64,000 bases of DNA from the NCBI RefSeq assembly GCF_030409335.1, contig NZ_JAUFPN010000150.1:1-64000 (forward strand), read 5' to 3'. The notes under the pieces are model-generated. The model searched no databases. It had not been told where the DNA came from and worked only from the letters and a program-made list of their open reading frames with translations. Position numbers and translations under genes: made by a program. This document shows positions 9,360 through 18,036 of the stretch, one piece after another (position 1 is the stretch's first letter; every line of letters starts with the position of its first letter). This DNA is from Paeniroseomonas aquatica. GTDB lineage: Bacteria > Pseudomonadota > Alphaproteobacteria > Acetobacterales > Acetobacteraceae.

Positions 9360-9743
9360 ATGGCCACGGTGATCCTGATCGTCGACGACAGCAAGCTGGC
9401 CCGGCTGGTGGCCGGCAGGACGGTCCGCGCCCTGCAGCCGGACTGGGAGCGGCTGGAGGCCGGCAACGCCGAGGAGGCGCTGGCGATCGTCGCGGCGCAG
9501 CAGGTCGACGTCGCGCTGCTCGACTTCAACATGCCCGGCATGGACGGGCTGGAGCTGGCGGCGGCGCTGCGCGCGCGGCGCCCGGCCATGCCGCTGGCGC
9601 TCATCACCGCCAACATCCAGGACGAGGTCATCGCCCGCGCCCGCGCGGTGGGCGCCGCCTTCGTCGCCAAACCGCTGACCGAGGACGGGCTGCGCGGCTT
9701 CCTCTCCGGCGCCGCGCTGCGGCTGCGGGTCGCCCCGCAGTGA
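9360..9743 (+). CDS. CheY-like single-domain response regulator
   Basis: The 127-residue product is a lone receiver domain: acidic pair at 9-10 (VDDSK), phospho-acceptor Asp55 in LLDFNMPGMDG, Thr in LITAN and Lys in AKPLT. It has no output domain, so it should act by binding a partner, as CheY does. The start at 9360 has GGAG at 9349-9352; a GTG at 9336 would add eight unsupported residues. A gap of 108 bases separates it from the STAS-like gene, the largest gap in the operon, and could hold a minor internal promoter. The end overlaps the CheC start by four bases. Confidence 0.92.
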   Translation: MATVILIVDDSKLARLVAGRTVRALQPDWERLEAGNAEEALAIVAAQQVDVALLDFNMPGMDGLELAAALRARRPAMPLALITANIQDEVIARARAVGAAFVAKPLTEDGLRGFLSGAALRLRVAPQ

Positions 9744-10390
9744 CCTCGACCGAGGCGGTGCTGACCGAGCTCGAGCGGGACGCGCTGACCGAGCTGGTGA
9801 ACATCGGCGTCAGCCGCGCCGCGGTCGGGCTGCGCCGGATGGTGGGGGAGCAGGTGCTGCTCTCGGTCCCCTCCATCGAGCTCATCAGCCAGCGCATCGC
9901 CGCGGCGCTGGTCGGCGAGCGCGAGGGCCAGGAGCTGATCGCCGTGCGGCAGGGCTTCGCCGGCGTCTTCTCCGGCCAGGCGATGCTGATCTTCCCCCAG
10001 GCGAAGAGCCTGCAGCTGGTCCGCGCGGTGGTCGGGGAGGAGATGCCCGAGGACGCGCTCGGCGAGATCGAGCAGGAGGCGCTGGCCGAGACCGGCAACG
10101 TCATCCTGAACGGCTGCCTCGCGACCATGGCCAACATGCTGCGCCAGCCGCTGAGCATGTCGCTGCCGGAGGTGCTGCGCGGCGACGGCGAGCGGCTGTT
10201 CCGCCCCGCCGCGGTGGCCGGGCAGGACGACCTGGTGCTGTTCCTCTACATCAATTTTTCCCTGCTCGACCGCGAGATCCGTGGCTATATCGCGTTGATC
10301 ATGGACCTGCCGTCGCTGGCGACGCTGCGGGCGCTGATCCAGGACTTCATCACCCGCGTCATGAACGACGACACCGGCCATGCCATCTGA
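9740..10390 (+). CDS. cheC: CheC-family chemotaxis phosphatase
   Basis: The 216-residue product begins with GTG inside the preceding stop codon region. It carries the two CheC/CheX active-site signatures: Glu18/Asn21 in TELVNIGVSRAA and Glu117/Asn120 in ETGNVILNG. These motifs dephosphorylate CheY-type receivers. The size matches CheC. No cheD (its usual activator) and no cheZ were seen nearby. The direct neighbour, the lone receiver, is the likely substrate. Confidence 0.88.
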   Translation: MTSTEAVLTELERDALTELVNIGVSRAAVGLRRMVGEQVLLSVPSIELISQRIAAALVGEREGQELIAVRQGFAGVFSGQAMLIFPQAKSLQLVRAVVGEEMPEDALGEIEQEALAETGNVILNGCLATMANMLRQPLSMSLPEVLRGDGERLFRPAAVAGQDDLVLFLYINFSLLDREIRGYIALIMDLPSLATLRALIQDFITRVMNDDTGHAI

Positions 10391-13181
10391 AGCCCTGCCG
10401 ATCGGCATCGAGGACCTGCGGCCGCTGGCCGGCGCCATGTTCCTGGCGCTGGAACGCTCCGGCCTGGCCATGGTGGTCGCCGCGGCCGATGCCCCCGACC
10501 TGCCCATCGTCTTCACCAATGCCGCCTTCACCCGCCTCACCGGCTATGCCGCGGCCGAGGTCGCCGGGCGCAACTGCCGCCTGCTGCAGGGCCCCGGCAC
10601 CGACCGGACGACCGTGGCGCGGGTCCGCCTCGCGCTGCGGGCGGGGCAGCCGGCGGAAGCCGAGATGCTCAACTACCGCCAGGACGGCACCCCCTTCTGG
10701 TGCCACATGAGCATCACCCCGGTGGCGGGCGAGACCGGCTGCCTGCGCTACTTCGTGGCGACGCTGAGCGACGTCACCGTGGCCCAGTACGCCGCCTCCT
10801 CCCAGGCCCGCTCCGACGAGCGCTACCGACGGCTCGACGAGACCAACCTGCGGCTGCAGGCGACGCTGGCGATGTCCGGCACCGCGGCGGGCTGGGACTG
10901 GCACATCGCGGACCGCCGGCTCTTCGGCGACGCGCGCTTCGCCGCGCTGCACGGCCTCGACCCGGAGGCGATGGCGCGGGGCGTCGGCACCGCCGCCTTC
11001 TTCGCCGCCATCCATCCGGAGGACCAGGCCCGCATCCGCCTCGCGGTCGGCGGCATGCTGCGCGGCGCCGAGGTCTTCTCGAAGGAGTACCGCCTGCTGC
11101 TGGCCGACGGGCCGGTGCGCTGGGTCCAGGCCCGCGGCCGCTGCGAGCTGGACGAGCAGGAGCGGCCGGCGCGCTTCGTCGGCGCGCTGGTCGACATCAC
11201 CGAGCAGAAGCGCGTCGAGGAACAGCTCCGCATCGCCCAGACGGCCGGCGGCGTCGGCGCCTTCGAATACGTCGACGGCTTCGCCACCGTCTCGGTCTCC
11301 CCGCAATTCTGCCACCTGCTGGGGCTGCAACCGGCCCGCGACCTGCCGCTGGCCACGGTGAACGCGCTGGTGCTGCCGCCGCATCCGCTGATCATCGACC
11401 CCGGCGCCCGGCCCCTGCCCGGCCCGGCGCCGCCGCTGGAGTGCGAGTTCACCCGGCCGGACACCGGGGAGGTGCGCTGGCTGACGCGGCGCGGCGAATT
11501 CCTCCGCGACGCCGACCGGTCGGGGCTGCGCTTCGTCGGCGTCATCTACGACGTCACCGCGGCGAAGCGCACCGAGGCGGCGCTGCGCACCCTGGCCGAG
11601 ACGCTGGAGACCCAGGTGGCGGTGCGCACCGCCGAGCGCGACCGGCTCTGGGAGTTCAGCGAGGACCTGCTGGTGGTCGCGGAATACGACGGCTGCCTGC
11701 TGCGGGTCAGCCCCTCCTGGCAGCGCCTGCTCGGGCGGGACGAGGCGGCGCTGCTGCGGACCCGCTTCATCGACCTGGTGCATCCGGAGGACCGGCCGGC
11801 CATGGCCGCGGCGCTGGCGCGCATGCGCTCGGGCAACCTCTCGGCGCGGGTCGAATGCCGGCTGGCGGCGGCGGGGGAGGAGGCCTGGCGCTGGATCGCC
11901 TGGACCCTGGCGCCGGAGCCCGGCAGCCTGCGGCTGAGCGGCGTCGGCCGCGACGTCACCGCCGAGAAGGCCCAGGCCGAGGCGCTGCGGCAGGCCGAGG
12001 ACGCGCTGCGGCAGTCCCAGAAGATGGAGGCCGTGGGCCAGCTCACCGGCGGCATCGCGCACGACTTCAACAACCTGCTCGCCGGCATCACCGGCAGCCT
12101 GGAGCTGATCCGCACCCGCATCGGCCAGGGCCGGCTGGCGGACGTCGACCGCTACCTGGTCGCCGCCCACGGCGCCGCCAAGCGCGCCGCCGCCCTGACC
12201 CACCGGCTGCTCGCCTTCTCCCGGCGGCAGACGCTCGACCCCAAGCCGGTGAACATCAACCAGCTCATCCGCGGCATGGAGGAGCTGATCGGCCGCACCG
12301 TCGGCCCGGCGATCCGCCTGCAAGTGGTGGAGGCGCCCGAGCTCTGGACCACGCTGGTCGACCCCAACCAGCTCGAGAACGCGCTGCTCAACCTCTGCAT
12401 CAACGCCCGCGACGCCATGCCCGACGGCGGCCGGCTGACGATCGAGACGCGCAACGTCAGCCTGGCCGCGGAGGCCGCCTGGGACCGCGACCTGCCGCCG
12501 GGCGAATACCTGCTGCTCTCGGTCACCGACACCGGCAGCGGCATGCCGCCCGAGGTGGTCAAGCGCGCCTTCGATCCCTTCTTCACCACCAAGCCGCTGG
12601 GCGTCGGCACCGGCCTCGGGCTCAGCATGATCTACGGCTTCACCCGGCAGTCCGGCGGCCAGGTCCGCATCGTCTCCGAGGTCGGCGTCGGCACCATGAT
12701 GAAGCTCTACCTGCCGCGGCACGACGGCCGGGCCGAGCCTGCCGACGCCGCCGCGGAGGCGGAGCTGCCGCAGCGCGCCAGGCAGGGCGAGACCGTGCTC
12801 GTCATCGACGACGAGCCGACGGTGCGGATGCTGGTGACCGACGTGCTGCGCGACCTCGGCTACACCGCCATCGAGGCGGAGGACGGCCCGGCCGGGTTGA
12901 AGGTGCTGCGCTCGGCGGCCCGCATCAGCCTGCTGGTCACCGACGTCGGCCTGCCCGGCGGCATGAACGGCCGGCAGGTGGCGGATGCCGGGCGGGTCCT
13001 GCGGCCGGACCTCAAGGTGCTGTTCATCACCGGCTACGCCGAGACCGCGGCCACCGGCGGCAGCCTGCTCGACGCCGGCATGCAGATGCTGACCAAGCCC
13101 TTCGCCATGGATGCCCTGGCCCGGAAGATCGCGGCCATGCTGGAGGAGCCGCCGGCGCCGGCGGGCGACCGCCGGCGCTGA
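10380..13181 (+). CDS. LOV/PAS hybrid sensor histidine kinase with C-terminal receiver
   Basis: The 933-residue product has no membrane segment. An N-terminal LOV domain (about 25-135) carries GRNCRLLQG with photoactive Cys66. At least three further PAS domains lie at about 155-275, 285-390 and 420-530. HisKA follows with His561 in GGIAHDFNN, then the ATPase domain ([21 protein letters not shown]) and a receiver (about 800-920) with Asp855 in VTDVGLPGG. It should sense blue light or redox state through FMN and phosphorylate its own receiver. Two LOV positions are unusual: FWN is FWC, and the Gln of the FxxxQ strand is Leu. The start overlaps cheC by 11 bases, so it is translated with the chemosensory genes. 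Confidence 0.9.
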   Translation: MPSEALPIGIEDLRPLAGAMFLALERSGLAMVVAAADAPDLPIVFTNAAFTRLTGYAAAEVAGRNCRLLQGPGTDRTTVARVRLALRAGQPAEAEMLNYRQDGTPFWCHMSITPVAGETGCLRYFVATLSDVTVAQYAASSQARSDERYRRLDETNLRLQATLAMSGTAAGWDWHIADRRLFGDARFAALHGLDPEAMARGVGTAAFFAAIHPEDQARIRLAVGGMLRGAEVFSKEYRLLLADGPVRWVQARGRCELDEQERPARFVGALVDITEQKRVEEQLRIAQTAGGVGAFEYVDGFATVSVSPQFCHLLGLQPARDLPLATVNALVLPPHPLIIDPGARPLPGPAPPLECEFTRPDTGEVRWLTRRGEFLRDADRSGLRFVGVIYDVTAAKRTEAALRTLAETLETQVAVRTAERDRLWEFSEDLLVVAEYDGCLLRVSPSWQRLLGRDEAALLRTRFIDLVHPEDRPAMAAALARMRSGNLSARVECRLAAAGEEAWRWIAWTLAPEPGSLRLSGVGRDVTAEKAQAEALRQAEDALRQSQKMEAVGQLTGGIAHDFNNLLAGITGSLELIRTRIGQGRLADVDRYLVAAHGAAKRAAALTHRLLAFSRRQTLDPKPVNINQLIRGMEELIGRTVGPAIRLQVVEAPELWTTLVDPNQLENALLNLCINARDAMPDGGRLTIETRNVSLAAEAAWDRDLPPGEYLLLSVTDTGSGMPPEVVKRAFDPFFTTKPLGVGTGLGLSMIYGFTRQSGGQVRIVSEVGVGTMMKLYLPRHDGRAEPADAAAEAELPQRARQGETVLVIDDEPTVRMLVTDVLRDLGYTAIEAEDGPAGLKVLRSAARISLLVTDVGLPGGMNGRQVADAGRVLRPDLKVLFITGYAETAATGGSLLDAGMQMLTKPFAMDALARKIAAMLEEPPAPAGDRRR

Positions 13182-13188
13182 CCGCCGG

Positions 13189-13524
13189 CTAGCCCACCTG
13201 CCGCAGGCGCGGCCCCTCGCCCCGGCCCATACCCTGGCCCTGGCCCTGGCCCTGGCCGCGCACCTCGGCCTCCTCGACTTCGGCGGCGGCGATGGCGCGG
13301 TCGAGCGCGGCGCGCAGCTCCTTCGCGGTCTCGAGGCTCAGCTCGACCCCGGCCCGCGCCGCCGGGCCGCGGCCCGGGTTGAGGAAGTCGAGGGTGATGA
13401 CGTCGCCCAGCGGGGCATGGCGCGCGTGGTCGTAGGCGACGACCGCCTGCGCCAGCGGGAACCAGGCGTCGCCGCGCTGGGCCATGCCCTCGGCGCGGGC
13501 GATCTCGACGATCGAGGTGCACAT
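13189..13524 (-). CDS. DUF6295 family protein
   Basis: The 111-residue product begins MCTSIVEIARAEG and contains WFPLAQAVVAYDH and VITLDFLNPGRG, which I recognise as the DUF6295 family of unknown function. The C-terminus is a low-complexity GQGQGQGQG tail before GPRLRQVG. It lies 11 bases downstream of the dienelactone hydrolase on the same strand, so the two are probably co-transcribed. Its 3' end meets the LOV kinase gene convergently only 7 bases away. Confidence 0.75.
   Translation of the reverse strand: MCTSIVEIARAEGMAQRGDAWFPLAQAVVAYDHARHAPLGDVITLDFLNPGRGPAARAGVELSLETAKELRAALDRAIAAAEVEEAEVRGQGQGQGQGMGRGEGPRLRQVG
13232..13255 (-). repeat. (CCCTGG)4 hexanucleotide tract in DUF6295 gene
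   Basis: Four perfect CCCTGG units on the plus strand (CCAGGG on the coding strand) encode the Gln-Gly repeat near the C-terminus of the DUF6295 protein. They are in frame and could vary by replication slippage without breaking the gene. Confidence 0.85.
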
Positions 13525-13535
13525 GCGCCGCGCCC

Positions 13536-14285
13536 CTATCGCGCCAGGTGCCGGCCGAGGAAGCCGAAGACCTTGCCCCAGCCGTCCATCGCCTGCTCCG
13601 GCCGGTACAGCGGGCGGTGCCAGTAGAAGAAGCCGTGGCCGGCGCCGTCGTAGCGGTGGAATTCGTAATCCTTGCCGTGCTGCTTCAGCGCCGCCTCGTG
13701 GCGGTCGACCTGCTCCGGGCTCGGGGCGCGGTCGTCGTTGCCGAAGAGGCCGAGCAGCGGGCAGCGCAGGTCCTTGGTCAGGTCGATCGGCGCGACCGGG
13801 GTCCTGGCGTTCAGCTCCTCCGCGCCCATCACCACCCGGCCGCCCCAGAGGTCGACGCAGGCATCGACGTCCTGGCGCTGCGAGGCATAGAGCACCGCGT
13901 GCCGGCCGCCCGAGCAGGAGCCGAACAGCCCGACCTTGCCGTTGTGCTGCGGCTGCGCCCGCATCCAGGCGACCGCGGCGGCGGTGTCGCCGACCATCTG
14001 CGCATCGGGGATGCCGCCCTCGGCCCGCACCTTGGCGGCGACGTCGTCCGGGTCGCCCTCGCCCGCGCGCTCGTAGAGGTTGGCGCAGACCGCCAGGTAG
14101 CCATGGTGGGCGAAGCGGCGCGTGGTCTCGATGTAGAACTCGCTCCAGCCCGGCAGGTGGTGCACCAGCACCACGCCGGGGAAGGGCCCGGGGCCGGCGG
14201 GCCGCGCGACATAGGCGGTGATCGGGGTGCCCCGGTCGCCGGTGAGGGTGATGTTCTCGCAGGTCATGCCTCGGTAGAACGCCAT
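13536..14285 (-). CDS. Dienelactone hydrolase family protein
   Basis: The 249-residue product has an alpha/beta-hydrolase fold of the usual dienelactone-hydrolase length. The nucleophile elbow is GSCSGG with Cys124, a cysteine nucleophile as in true dienelactone hydrolases. The Asp is in FGNDDRAP and the His in DGAGHGFF. Family members cleave lactones or small esters in aromatic-compound degradation, in the cytoplasm. GGAGG lies just upstream of the ATG. It sits between the amidase (upstream) and the DUF6295 gene (downstream) on the same strand. The substrate cannot be told from sequence. Confidence 0.88.
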   Translation of the reverse strand: MAFYRGMTCENITLTGDRGTPITAYVARPAGPGPFPGVVLVHHLPGWSEFYIETTRRFAHHGYLAVCANLYERAGEGDPDDVAAKVRAEGGIPDAQMVGDTAAAVAWMRAQPQHNGKVGLFGSCSGGRHAVLYASQRQDVDACVDLWGGRVVMGAEELNARTPVAPIDLTKDLRCPLLGLFGNDDRAPSPEQVDRHEAALKQHGKDYEFHRYDGAGHGFFYWHRPLYRPEQAMDGWGKVFGFLGRHLAR

Positions 14286-14382
14286 CGCTTTCCTCCCTGG
14301 TCCCGGCCCGCGAGTATTCGACGATCACCCGGGGGGCGCAATGCCGCCGCCTCCGGCGCGGCGTCCGCGGTCCGGCCCGCCG

Positions 14383-15867
14383 TCAGGCCGCGGCCACGTG
14401 CACCCCGGGCCGCCGGCCGCCGTTCCACCGGCCGCCGAGCGCGCGCTCCACCTGCGCCGCGAGCTGCAGCAGCAGCCCGTCGTTCGCCTGCCGCGCCTGC
14501 GCCTGGATGCCGAGCGGCAGGCCGTTCTCCTGCGCCGCCATCGGCAGCGAGATGCCGGGGATGCCGGCGAGATTGGCCAGCGGCGTATAGGCGAAATTGC
14601 GCCAGAGGTTGCCGAACCAGTCGAGCACCGAGGGATTGTCGCTGAGGGTCAGGTATTCCGTGGTGCCGATCGGCGGCGTCGGCAGCGCGGTGACCGGCGT
14701 GAGGATGATGTCCCAGGCCTCGAAGAACTCGCCGAAGGCGCGCGACGTCGCGTTGAAGGCCGCCTGCATCCGCGCCCGCTCGGTGTAGGAGGTATCGAGC
14801 CCGGCTTCCCAGATCCGCACGTTGATCGGCTCGACCAGCCCCCCGGGCGGCCGGTCCAGCCCATGCTGCGCCAGCAGGTTCGCCACGGTCTGGGCGAAAT
14901 TGCTGATGTAGCAAGTGGTCTGCGCGGCGAAGGCGGCGCGGAAGTCGACCGCCGGCAGCGCCCAGTCCACGTGGTGGCCGAGCCCTTCCAGTAGCCGCCC
15001 GGCGCGTTCCAGCTCGGCCACGAAATGCGGCGTGGCGCGGTAGTCGCCCCATTCGTGCGACAGCGCGATCCGCAGCCGCGGCGGATCGCGCTGGATCAAC
15101 CGGGAATAGGGCTCGGCCGGCTGCCAATAGGGCATGAACTCGCCAGGGGCGCCGCCGCGGCAGGCATCGACGAAGGCGGCGGTGTCGCGCACGCTGCGGC
15201 TGTGGCAGCCCTGGGTCGAGACCAGCCCGCTGAGGTCGGAGGCGCCCGGCGCGATGGAGAAGACCCCGCGCGACGGCTTCAGCCCGATGTTGCCGCAGGC
15301 CCCGGCGGGGATGCGGATGGAGCCGCCGCCGTCGGTCGCATGCGAGATCGGCAGCACCCCCGCCGCCACCATCGCCCCGGTGCCGGCGGAGGAGCCGTTG
15401 GTGGTGAAGCCGGTGTCCCACGGGTTGCGGGTGACATAGACCGCCGGGTTCTCGGCCGCGCTGCAGCAGCCGAATTCCGGCGTGGTGCTGCGGCCGATGA
15501 CGTTCAGCCCGGCCTGGCGGATGCGCCCGGCGAGGAAGCTGTCGGCGGCGGCGCGGTTGCCGCGCATCAGCAGCGAGCCCATCTCCTGCAGCCGGCCGCG
15601 CAAGGTCGGGCCGAGGTCCTTCATCAGGTAGGGCACGCCGGCGAAGGCGCCGGCCGGGTCCATGCCGTCCCGCAGCGGGTCGGCCACCACATCCTCGAAG
15701 ACCTCGACCACGCCGCTCAGGGTGGGGTTGAGGCGGGCGATGCCGGCGGCGGCCTGGGCGGCCAGCTCCGCCGGGGTCACCTGCCCGGCGCGCACCAGCC
15801 CGGCCAGCGCCGTGGCGTCCTGCCCGGCCCATTCATCCCAGCTCAGCGGCAAGCTCATGTCACGCAT
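14383..15867 (-). CDS. Amidase signature family amidase
   Basis: The 494-residue product is typical in length for the amidase signature family. The Ser-cisSer-Lys triad is visible: Lys83 in GVPYLMKDLG, cis-Ser159 in TNGSSAGTG and nucleophile Ser183 in DGGGSIRIPA, with the 24-residue spacing known from fatty-acid amide hydrolase. The enzyme hydrolyses a carboxamide to acid and ammonia; the substrate is not predictable. An alternative start lies three codons in (MSLPL). It is probably first in a minus-strand unit with the dienelactone hydrolase, about 97 bases away. Confidence 0.9.
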   Translation of the reverse strand: MRDMSLPLSWDEWAGQDATALAGLVRAGQVTPAELAAQAAAGIARLNPTLSGVVEVFEDVVADPLRDGMDPAGAFAGVPYLMKDLGPTLRGRLQEMGSLLMRGNRAAADSFLAGRIRQAGLNVIGRSTTPEFGCCSAAENPAVYVTRNPWDTGFTTNGSSAGTGAMVAAGVLPISHATDGGGSIRIPAGACGNIGLKPSRGVFSIAPGASDLSGLVSTQGCHSRSVRDTAAFVDACRGGAPGEFMPYWQPAEPYSRLIQRDPPRLRIALSHEWGDYRATPHFVAELERAGRLLEGLGHHVDWALPAVDFRAAFAAQTTCYISNFAQTVANLLAQHGLDRPPGGLVEPINVRIWEAGLDTSYTERARMQAAFNATSRAFGEFFEAWDIILTPVTALPTPPIGTTEYLTLSDNPSVLDWFGNLWRNFAYTPLANLAGIPGISLPMAAQENGLPLGIQAQARQANDGLLLQLAAQVERALGGRWNGGRRPGVHVAAA

Positions 15868-15897
15868 CCGTTCCAGGGTTCGGCCCCAGCGCTAGCG

Positions 15898-15915
15898 CAA
15901 ACCCCGCGCGGTTTG
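15898..15915. terminator. Small hairpin after GST gene, weak terminator candidate
   Basis: CAAACC at 15898-15903 pairs with GGTTTG at 15910-15915 around a 6-base loop. It lies just beyond the GST stop and upstream of the amidase. It has no T-tract, so termination is uncertain. Confidence 0.3.
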
Positions 15916-15933
15916 AAGGGGAGGGGCCGCCGC

Positions 15934-16656
15934 TCAGAACTCCGCGTCGAACTCCAGCTCGGTGATCCGCGCCTCCGGCTCCTCCCTCGCCGCGGCGATC
16001 CATTCCTGCACGTCGGGCCAGGCGAGGATGGTGCGGGCATAGGCCTCGCAGGGCGCATCGAGGGTCACGTCGTAGGTGCGGCAGCGCAGCACCACCGGGG
16101 CGTACATGGCATCCGCCAGGGAGGGCCGCGCGCCGAACAGCCAGGGGCCGCCCCAGGTGGCGAGGCAGTCGCGCCAGAGCTTGCAGATCCGCTCGATGTC
16201 CGCCCGCGCCGCCGACCAGACGGTGAAGCCCGGCACCTGGGCACGCAGGTTCATCGGCAGCGAGGAGCGCAGCGCATGGAAGCCGGCATGCATCTCGCCG
16301 CAGATGGCGCGGCAGCGGGCGCGGGCCAGCCTATCGGCCGGCAGCAGCCCGGCCTCGGGCCGCAGCTCGTTCAGGTATTCCGCCATCCCGAGGGTGTCCC
16401 AGATCTCGGCGCCGTCGTGCCGCAGGCTGGGGATCAGGATGGAGGAGGATTGCAGCAGCAGCTCCGCCCGGGTCGCGGGATCGTCGGGGGAGACCGTCTC
16501 GGCGGTGAAGGGCAGGCCGGACAGCCGCAGGATGAGCCAGCCCCGCATCGACCAGGAGGAATAGTTGCGGCTGCTGATCCGCAGCACGGCGGCCGGGGAG
16601 GTGGCCCGGGAGGCGGCCCTGGAGGCGGCTGGCCTGCGACGCTTCGTCTCCGACAT
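15934..16656 (-). CDS. Glutathione S-transferase family protein
   Basis: The 240-residue product has an N-terminal Lys/Arg/Ala-rich extension of about 25 residues, then a thioredoxin-like domain starting RISSRNYSSWSMRGWLILR. SSSILIPSL marks the cis-Pro region and EIWDTLGMAEYLNE the glutathione-binding edge. The helical C-terminal domain includes LFGARPSLADAMYAPVV. Members conjugate or reduce using glutathione in the cytoplasm. GAGGAG is seven bases from the ATG. It is divergent from the PHB depolymerase. Confidence 0.88.
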   Translation of the reverse strand: MSETKRRRPAASRAASRATSPAAVLRISSRNYSSWSMRGWLILRLSGLPFTAETVSPDDPATRAELLLQSSSILIPSLRHDGAEIWDTLGMAEYLNELRPEAGLLPADRLARARCRAICGEMHAGFHALRSSLPMNLRAQVPGFTVWSAARADIERICKLWRDCLATWGGPWLFGARPSLADAMYAPVVLRCRTYDVTLDAPCEAYARTILAWPDVQEWIAAAREEPEARITELEFDAEF

Positions 16657-16764
16657 GCCGAACTCCTCAACTGCGGTCGCGAGGTTAGCAGCGCCTTCCC
16701 GGTTGCGGAATGGCGCTCTGCTGTCACCATGGGCCCGCCGCAGGGGCGGCGCGACAGGAACCGC

Positions 16765-17985
16765 ATGATCTACCAGATGCTCCAGGCCGGGCAGGATGTG
16801 CTTTCCCCGATGCGGCTCCTCGCCCGCGGGATGGGTGGAATCCTCTCCCGGGTGGACCAGGCGCATCCGGCCTTCGAGGGGCTGCGCCTGCTGCGCGGCG
16901 CGATGGAGACCTTCGGCCATGCCGGCATCGCCGGCCGCCGCCCGGCCTTCGACATCGGCCCGGTGCGGGTCGGCAACCGGCTGGTCGAGGTCGAGGAGGA
17001 GGTAGTCGCGGCGACGCCCTTCGCCAGCCTGCTGCATTTCCGCAAGGACGTCGACGTGACCCTGCCGCGGGTGCTGGTGGTGGCGCCGATGTCCGGCCAC
17101 TTCGCCACCCTGCTGCGCGGCACCGTGCAGGTGCTGCTGCAGGACCACGACGTCTACATCACCGACTGGCACAACGCCCGCGACGTGCCGCTGGACGAGG
17201 GCCGCTTCGGGCTCGACGAATTCGTCGCGCACATCATCCGGTTCATGGAAGCCATCGGGCCGGGCGGGCATGTGCTGGCGGTCTGCCAGCCGGTGGTCGC
17301 GGTGCTGACCGCCGTCGCGGTCATGGCCGAGGACCACAACCGCGCCTCGCCCCGCTCGATGACGCTGATGGCCGGGCCGATCGACACGCGGCAGCACCCG
17401 ACCAAGGTGAACGAGCTGGCCAATACCAGGCCGATCGAATGGTTCGAGAAGACCCTCATCGCCAGGGTGCCCTTCCGCTACCGCGGCGCCGGGCGGCGGG
17501 TCTATCCCGGCGCGCTGCAGCTCTCGGCCTTCATGGCGATGAACCTCGACCGCCACGTGAAGGCGCACCAGGACCAGCTCTGGAACATCGCCGACGGCCA
17601 GGTGGCCAAGGCGGCGATGCACCGGCGCTTCTACGACGAATACTTCGCGGTGATGGACCTGCCGGCCGAATTCTACCTCGAGACCGTCCGCACCGTGTTC
17701 CAGGAGCATGCGCTGCCGCGGGGGACGCTGACCTGGCGCGGCCGCCCGGTGCGGCCCGAGGCGATCCGCCGCACCGCGGTGATGACCGTGGAAGGGGAGC
17801 GCGACGACATCTGCGGCATCGGCCAGACCATGGCCGCGCTCGACCTCTGCCGCAGCGTGCCGGTCACCATGCGGCGCCACCACCTGCAGACCGGCGTCGG
17901 CCACTACGGCGTCTTCAGCGGCCGGCGCTACGCCCAGGCGATCTACCCGCGGGTGCGGGAGATGATCCAGGCGCACCAGGGCTGA
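16765..17985 (+). CDS. phaZ: Intracellular polyhydroxyalkanoate (PHB) depolymerase
   Basis: The 406-residue product matches intracellular PHB depolymerases (about 400-420). The catalytic Cys174 lies in HVLAVCQPVVAV, the lipase-box-like site where these enzymes use Cys. DHDVYITDWHNARDVP and the C-terminal HHLQTGVGHYGVFSGRRY (catalytic His) are family hallmarks. It mobilises carbon from native PHB granules. No signal peptide is present, in keeping with cytosolic action. The ATG at 16765 has AGGA upstream. The ScoAB CoA-transferase at 23.1 kb could feed on the resulting acids, though this is inference. Confidence 0.92.
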   Translation: MIYQMLQAGQDVLSPMRLLARGMGGILSRVDQAHPAFEGLRLLRGAMETFGHAGIAGRRPAFDIGPVRVGNRLVEVEEEVVAATPFASLLHFRKDVDVTLPRVLVVAPMSGHFATLLRGTVQVLLQDHDVYITDWHNARDVPLDEGRFGLDEFVAHIIRFMEAIGPGGHVLAVCQPVVAVLTAVAVMAEDHNRASPRSMTLMAGPIDTRQHPTKVNELANTRPIEWFEKTLIARVPFRYRGAGRRVYPGALQLSAFMAMNLDRHVKAHQDQLWNIADGQVAKAAMHRRFYDEYFAVMDLPAEFYLETVRTVFQEHALPRGTLTWRGRPVRPEAIRRTAVMTVEGERDDICGIGQTMAALDLCRSVPVTMRRHHLQTGVGHYGVFSGRRYAQAIYPRVREMIQAHQG

Positions 17986-18036
17986 ACTCGCCGCCGGGGC
18001 GGGTGTTGCATCCGCCTCGGGGCAGGGGAGCGGCGC

